A stretch of 42,818 nucleotides of DNA. It comes from Planctomycetota bacterium (GTDB taxonomy: Bacteria > Planctomycetota > JAJSAM01 > JAJVHW01). Where the stretch lies: the NCBI GenBank assembly GCA_022072415.1, contig JAJVHW010000158.1, positions 1 through 42,818 on the forward strand. Direction: 5' to 3'. Made by a program: the position numbers and the translations under genes. Positions 39,664 to 42,818 of this stretch are shown here, in pieces (the first letter of the stretch is position 1; every line of letters starts with the position of its first letter). A model generated the notes under the pieces. The model saw nothing but the letters and a program-made list of their open reading frames with translations. It had not been told where the DNA came from and searched no databases.

Positions 39664-39686
39664 GTAGGCGGTCACTCTCCGCCTAC
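39664..39686. promoter_or_regulatory. Inverted repeat touching the XRE start codon, probable autoregulatory operator
   Basis: GTAGGCGG and CCGCCTAC are perfect 8-base arms around a 7-base spacer, ending one base before the ATG at 39688. There is no Shine-Dalgarno sequence in that space. A TATTAT box lies about 20 bases upstream, so the operator would overlap the promoter, and a leaderless or nearly leaderless transcript is possible. Confidence 0.55.
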
Positions 39687-39687
39687 T

Positions 39688-39981
39688 ATGGGCACAACTA
39701 GTCAAACAGTTGGAGAGGCGCGCCGGCGGATTGCCGAGAATGTCCGGTGCCTGCGCAGAAAACGCGGGCTGAGCCAGGAGGACATGGCCGAGCTGGCGGA
39801 TTTCCATCGAACGTATGTCTCGCAGCTGGAGCGCTGCGTTACGAATATCTCCGTGGATGGATTGGAGCGGTTGGCTATCGCTCTGGGTGTCGATGTCCTC
39901 GAGTTACTGGCACCCATTGAGACGTCGAAATTGGACGCCAGGAATGCCAGGCCGCGGACCGTCGCTCGTTCTCGGCGGTAG
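39688..39981 (+). CDS. XRE-family transcriptional regulator, 97 residues
   Basis: A full Cro/CI helix-turn-helix is present: RIAENVRCLRRKRGLSQEDM, then FHRTYVSQLER and ISVDGLERLAIALGVDVLEL (residues about 13-75), followed by a basic tail. It is probably a dimeric DNA-binding repressor. It is divergent from the exported ankyrin gene and has its own operator-like repeat at its start. The stretch 39982-40254 after it holds no gene. Confidence 0.88.
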   Translation: MGTTSQTVGEARRRIAENVRCLRRKRGLSQEDMAELADFHRTYVSQLERCVTNISVDGLERLAIALGVDVLELLAPIETSKLDARNARPRTVARSRR

Positions 39982-40254
39982 TACCAGGCTCTTCGCCCGC
40001 CACGCTGTTGGGGTGGTCAGGATCCATTGCCGCCGGATTCTCTTCGTTCGTTTAATCCTCAGGGTCCCTCGCAGATAATCGAGGATGCGGGACGTATGGC
40101 ACCGTTGGATCGGTATCATTGGCAGGCAACGCCAGAAGTATCTTGCGTGTTTGCGCATGAACCTGGAAAAGCCTGTTCTAAGCCCGGGCAGTAAGGGCCG
40201 GGTGAGCGATTTCATTATGATCTCGGATGGCCTGTTTCATTTTGCTCACATCCC

Positions 40255-40737
40255 ATGTATGCCATCAGCCGAATAGAGGCCAAGCCCGGCGTCTGGTGCT
40301 GGTCGGTGCATTTCCGGCGGTCGGGGAAGTCGCACTACAAGAGTTTCTACGATCTAAAGATGGGTGGCTCGAAGAAGGCCTTGGCTGCCGCAATCGGGTG
40401 GCGCGACGACCGGCTCGCCAAAACGCGGGCCCTGGGCAAACGGGAATTCCACCAGCTGGTGCGCACCAATAATCAGAGCGGGGTTCCCGGCGTCCAGTTC
40501 ATCCAGCCCAGAAGGCAGCCGCAGGGCTCATGGCAGGCCAGATTGAAGTTGCCCGACGGGAAAGAACTGACGCGGACTTTTTCGGTGAAAAGATATGGCT
40601 ATGACGGAGCGTTCAAGCGGGCGGTCAAAGCGCGGCAAGATCTGCTCAAAACAATCGAGGACAAGCCTTATCTTGTGCACCCGACTGCCAAGAGGTACGA
40701 GGCAAGACGGGTCGGGGCTATTACATCGGAGAAATGA
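40255..40737 (+). CDS. AP2-domain DNA-binding protein, 160 residues
   Basis: Residues about 75-135 match the AP2/ERF domain: SGVPGVQFIQP, then GSWQARLKLPDGKE and a helix with GAFKRAVKARQ. The domain binds DNA and in bacteria is common in homing endonucleases and mobile-element proteins. The N-terminal 70 residues show a second, weaker strand pattern (GVWCWSVHFRRSGKSHYKSF) that may be another AP2-like copy. It may regulate or bind DNA; no nuclease motif is visible. The 250 bases after it contain nothing I can support. Confidence 0.78.
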   Translation: MYAISRIEAKPGVWCWSVHFRRSGKSHYKSFYDLKMGGSKKALAAAIGWRDDRLAKTRALGKREFHQLVRTNNQSGVPGVQFIQPRRQPQGSWQARLKLPDGKELTRTFSVKRYGYDGAFKRAVKARQDLLKTIEDKPYLVHPTAKRYEARRVGAITSEK

Positions 40738-40989
40738 ATTGGCGGCAGCGACATTGGCATCGAACCTACCAGTTGGGGGAGGTGGCGGTTCACGCCTAAG
40801 AAAACAGGCCCGCGGAATTGGCATAGACATGTCGTGGTTGTCCGGAGTGGCCGAAATGGCACGAATTCACCAAGTAAATGAATCACCTTGCCCCGATCAC
40901 GCAACCCTAGAACCAACTGCACAGCCTGGAGCGGTTCGCGCCTTGCCATCAACGGCGCAGCATTGCCCTTCTAGTCAGAGATATCGATC

Positions 40990-41729
40990 GTGCCCGACCG
41001 CAACCCCACCCGTCTGATGGTGCCCCTGTCCGAAGAGAAAATCGACGAGCTTGACGATTTCCTGATGTCGGAGGCCGTATCCGACGAGACGATGATGCTC
41101 GATCAGCTTGACGGCTATCTCACCGCGATCATCATTGGGCCAACCACGGTCAGAATGCAGGATTGGCTGCCAGGCATCTGGGGCCCGGGGAGGAACATGC
41201 GCCCGAATTCGAAATCATGGAGCAGGCCCAGCGCATCCTCGACCTGATCACCCGGCACATGAACGGGATCGTCTGGAGTTTCCAGGACGCCCCAGGTGCC
41301 TTCGAGCCGCTGTTCAACTTCACCACCTTCGGCAATGACCGGAAGGAATACCTGGACGCCGAAATGTGGGCCTATGGATTCATGCAGGGCATTGCCCTTT
41401 GCCGGGAGGACTGGCAGTCCCTCTACGACGATTCGGAGGCTGCCGCAGCCCTGCGCCCGATTTATCTCCTAGGGGCGGACGAGGTCACCAAGGATGAGGA
41501 AAAATTGACCCGGACGCCCGCCCAGCGTGAAAAACTCGCCAAGCAGATCCCGGCCGGCCTGGCCGCCATTTATCGCTACTGGCTGCCGTACCGCAAGGCC
41601 TTGCATGAACGCACGCTGGCGGCAACCTACCAGAGGGAACATCCCAAGGTGGGCCGCAACGATCCGTTCCCCTGCGGCAGCGGCAAGAAGTTCAAGAAGT
41701 GCTGCGGCGCTGCGACGGTGCTGCATTGA
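40990..41729 (+). CDS. YecA/UPF0149-family protein with SEC-C motif, apparent -1 frameshift at 41187
   Basis: The first frame (GTG at 40990) gives [16 protein letters not shown] and [10 protein letters not shown], the UPF0149 opening. It then runs into a TGA at 41245. The second frame picks up at about 41187 with [10 protein letters not shown] and continues to a C-terminal SEC-C zinc motif [18 protein letters not shown], ending at 41729. Joined by one -1 step the product is about 246 residues, normal for the family. One G is missing in the run GGGG at 41187-41190, a common sequencing error; alternatively the gene is broken or read by frameshifting. SEC-C proteins bind zinc and often the translation or secretion machinery. 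Confidence 0.8.
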
Positions 41730-41818
41730 TGCGGGAGCGAATAGGGCGGCAGCTGCTTCATTCGGCCAGCAAGAAACGAGTTGGCCATCGCCCTACCTGC
41801 CGAAGCAATGCAGCCTGG

Positions 41819-41841
41819 ATATATACGCCTCATGTATATTT
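41819..41841. promoter_or_regulatory. Operator-like inverted repeat, copy 1
   Basis: Arms ATATATAC and GTATATTT flank a 7-base spacer (GCCTCAT), 64 bases upstream of the small HTH gene at 41906. The palindrome GCATATATGC lies a few bases further on (41844-41853). An almost identical element lies at 42181-42203. Confidence 0.55.
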
Positions 41842-41905
41842 CGGCATATATGCATGAGATGTACAGTTCCCCCGAAACCTCCACAAGCAACGACCGAGAA
41901 TCCCA

Positions 41906-42145
41906 ATGAGCAAGCCAAAACACTTCATTGAATCCGGCAAGGATGCCAAGCTGCTTCGATCGAAGCTGGGCCTGAACCAATCCGAATTCTGGAGCCGGAT
42001 TTCCGTCACGCAGTCCGGCGGTTCCCGTTATGAATCGGGCCGGAATCTTCCCAAGCCCGTCCGGCTCCTGCTTCACCTGGCTTATGCGCCGGAGAAGCAG
42101 GCCATGGCCATGCTGAAGTTCCTGAGGCAGTCCGAGAGGGATTGA
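41906..42145 (+). CDS. Small helix-turn-helix protein, 79 residues
   Basis: Residues about 13-60 form an XRE-like helix-turn-helix: DAKLLRSKLGLNQSEFWSRI, then QSGGSRYESGRNLPKPVRL, with SRYESGR as the recognition-turn part. The short C-terminal helix AMAMLKFLRQSER may mediate dimerisation. Proteins of this short form are frequent in high-GC betaproteobacteria. It has an operator-like element upstream and another just after its stop, so it probably controls itself and the next gene. Confidence 0.82.
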   Translation: MSKPKHFIESGKDAKLLRSKLGLNQSEFWSRISVTQSGGSRYESGRNLPKPVRLLLHLAYAPEKQAMAMLKFLRQSERD

Positions 42146-42180
42146 GAGAACGGGACGGGGTCACTGGGGCACTTCAACCC

Positions 42181-42203
42181 AAATATACACGGCATGTATA
42201 TTT
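42181..42203. promoter_or_regulatory. Operator-like inverted repeat, copy 2
   Basis: AAATATAC and GTATATTT are perfect 8-base arms around a 7-base spacer (ACGGCAT). It shares CATGTATATTT with the copy at 41819-41841. It lies between the HTH gene and the small gene at 42245, so it may control the latter. Confidence 0.6.
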
Positions 42204-42244
42204 GACAATGGCATTAGCCAGGCAAGTTGCGAGAACTTTGACCC

Positions 42245-42466
42245 ATGAATCCTGATGAGCCGAACCTGACGCTCATCCGCGGCAGGCGGGACGAGATCGA
42301 GCGTGAGCTGGTAAGGCTCGTGCTGACGACCTTTCCGGTTCCCGAAGGCGAATTCAAGCGCCTGCTGGCAATGCTTGATCCAGGGCCGGGTCGGGTTTCC
42401 ATTGCTACGGTCAAAACTGGTTCTTCATGTACCGCTGACTCCGGTTGCGCAGAGAAGGAAGCTTGA
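42245..42466 (+). CDS. Small protein of unknown function, 73 residues
   Basis: The frame begins MNPDEPNLTLIRGRRDEIER and contains an amphipathic helix to about residue 30, then a Cys-bearing tail (SSCTADSGC). No clear ribosome site precedes the ATG. It follows the second operator copy by 41 bases, which is the main reason to take it seriously. No family is recognised. Confidence 0.45.
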   Translation: MNPDEPNLTLIRGRRDEIERELVRLVLTTFPVPEGEFKRLLAMLDPGPGRVSIATVKTGSSCTADSGCAEKEA

Positions 42467-42492
42467 GTCGCGCCTCACACGGTGCACACCAG

Positions 42493-42818
42493 CTAATTGA
42501 TGGTCTCCGTCACATCCCGTGACTTAACCCATTTCAGAATCGCTGCCATGGTTTCCTTCTCGCGACCGCGGAAGCCATGATGGCTGTAGGCCTGGCACGG
42601 GTCACCGGTGGGATTGGTCGCTCCTGTGACCGTGATGAGGGGAAAGCCGTACTTGCTGGATATGTCGCGTGCCAGCGTGTAAGGACACACGACGCAACCG
42701 TCGTCCCGGTGATGCACGAAGAGTGTCGGTACCTTGATCTGGCCGAAGTCGAAGCCAGACAGGTATTCCTGGAGGCAGCATGGCTTGAAGGGAATCCGCC
42801 TAATGCCCGTTCGTCGGC
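42493..42818 (-). CDS. Alpha/beta hydrolase, C-terminal part (runs off the right edge)
   Basis: The minus-strand frame is open to the window edge and ends at a TAG at 42493, giving 107 residues. It carries the two catalytic elements missing from the fragment at 1-564: the Asp in FVHHRDDGC and the His in YSHHGF, and before them FDFGQIKVPTL, the strand leading to the Asp. Family and orientation match the left-edge fragment, and together they add up to about 295 residues, the normal length for such proteins. Whether they are one gene is discussed as a finding. Confidence 0.75.
   Translation of the reverse strand, partial: RRTGIRRIPFKPCCLQEYLSGFDFGQIKVPTLFVHHRDDGCVVCPYTLARDISSKYGFPLITVTGATNPTGDPCQAYSHHGFRGREKETMAAILKWVKSRDVTETIN

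Overview
The window is high-GC proteobacterial DNA, most like a betaproteobacterium of the Rhodocyclales type. That is an inference from codon use and protein style; no rRNA or universal marker gene is present. It is accessory in character: at least three defence or nuclease modules, an integrase cassette, remnants of an IS and of a plasmid-partition gene, and several small DNA-binding regulators.

Left part (1-6.8 kb). All clear genes are on the minus strand: the N-terminal part of a secreted alpha/beta hydrolase running off the left edge, an HNH-like zinc protein, a PD-(D/E)XK nuclease-like protein, a secreted DegP-type serine protease, a small HAD-fold phosphatase and an unrecognised 167-residue protein. 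An integron attC-like site and an IS1182-type transposase fragment lie among them.

Defence core (6.8-24.1 kb, plus strand). The first operon encodes a SNF2 helicase with a DUF3883 end, an RloA/RloB (AbiL-like) ATPase-TOPRIM pair, a DUF1156 DNA methyltransferase and a Swt1-HEPN/DUF499 ATPase. It resembles DISARM-related helicase-methylase-DUF499 systems, but with an RloAB pair embedded in it. A complete QatABCD system follows: KAP ATPase, QatB, QueC-like QatC and TatD nuclease.

Middle (24.3-30.3 kb). A TPR protein with an HExxH motif diverges from two small genes. After a strong terminator comes a minus-strand cassette of a 56-residue protein, a tyrosine integrase and an AlpA-like regulator. 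A gene-poor, AT-richer zone of about 1.6 kb follows, holding a run of five stem-loops, iteron-like direct repeats and a frameshifted ParM/StbA start.

Right part (30.4-42.8 kb). An AT-rich secreted protein comes first. Then an operon (read leftwards) encodes a double AAA+ ATPase, a Cas4-like/DEDD-exonuclease fusion (DUF2779) and a WYL regulator, with a GIY-YIG nuclease gene divergent from it. This is the best candidate here for a little-described defence module. It is followed by two secreted proteins in an operon, an XRE regulator, an AP2-domain protein, a frameshifted YecA/UPF0149 protein, a small HTH protein flanked by twin operators, and the C-terminal part of an alpha/beta hydrolase entering from the right edge. 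The two hydrolase fragments are complementary, so the molecule may be circular, or the window may lie between tandem paralogues.
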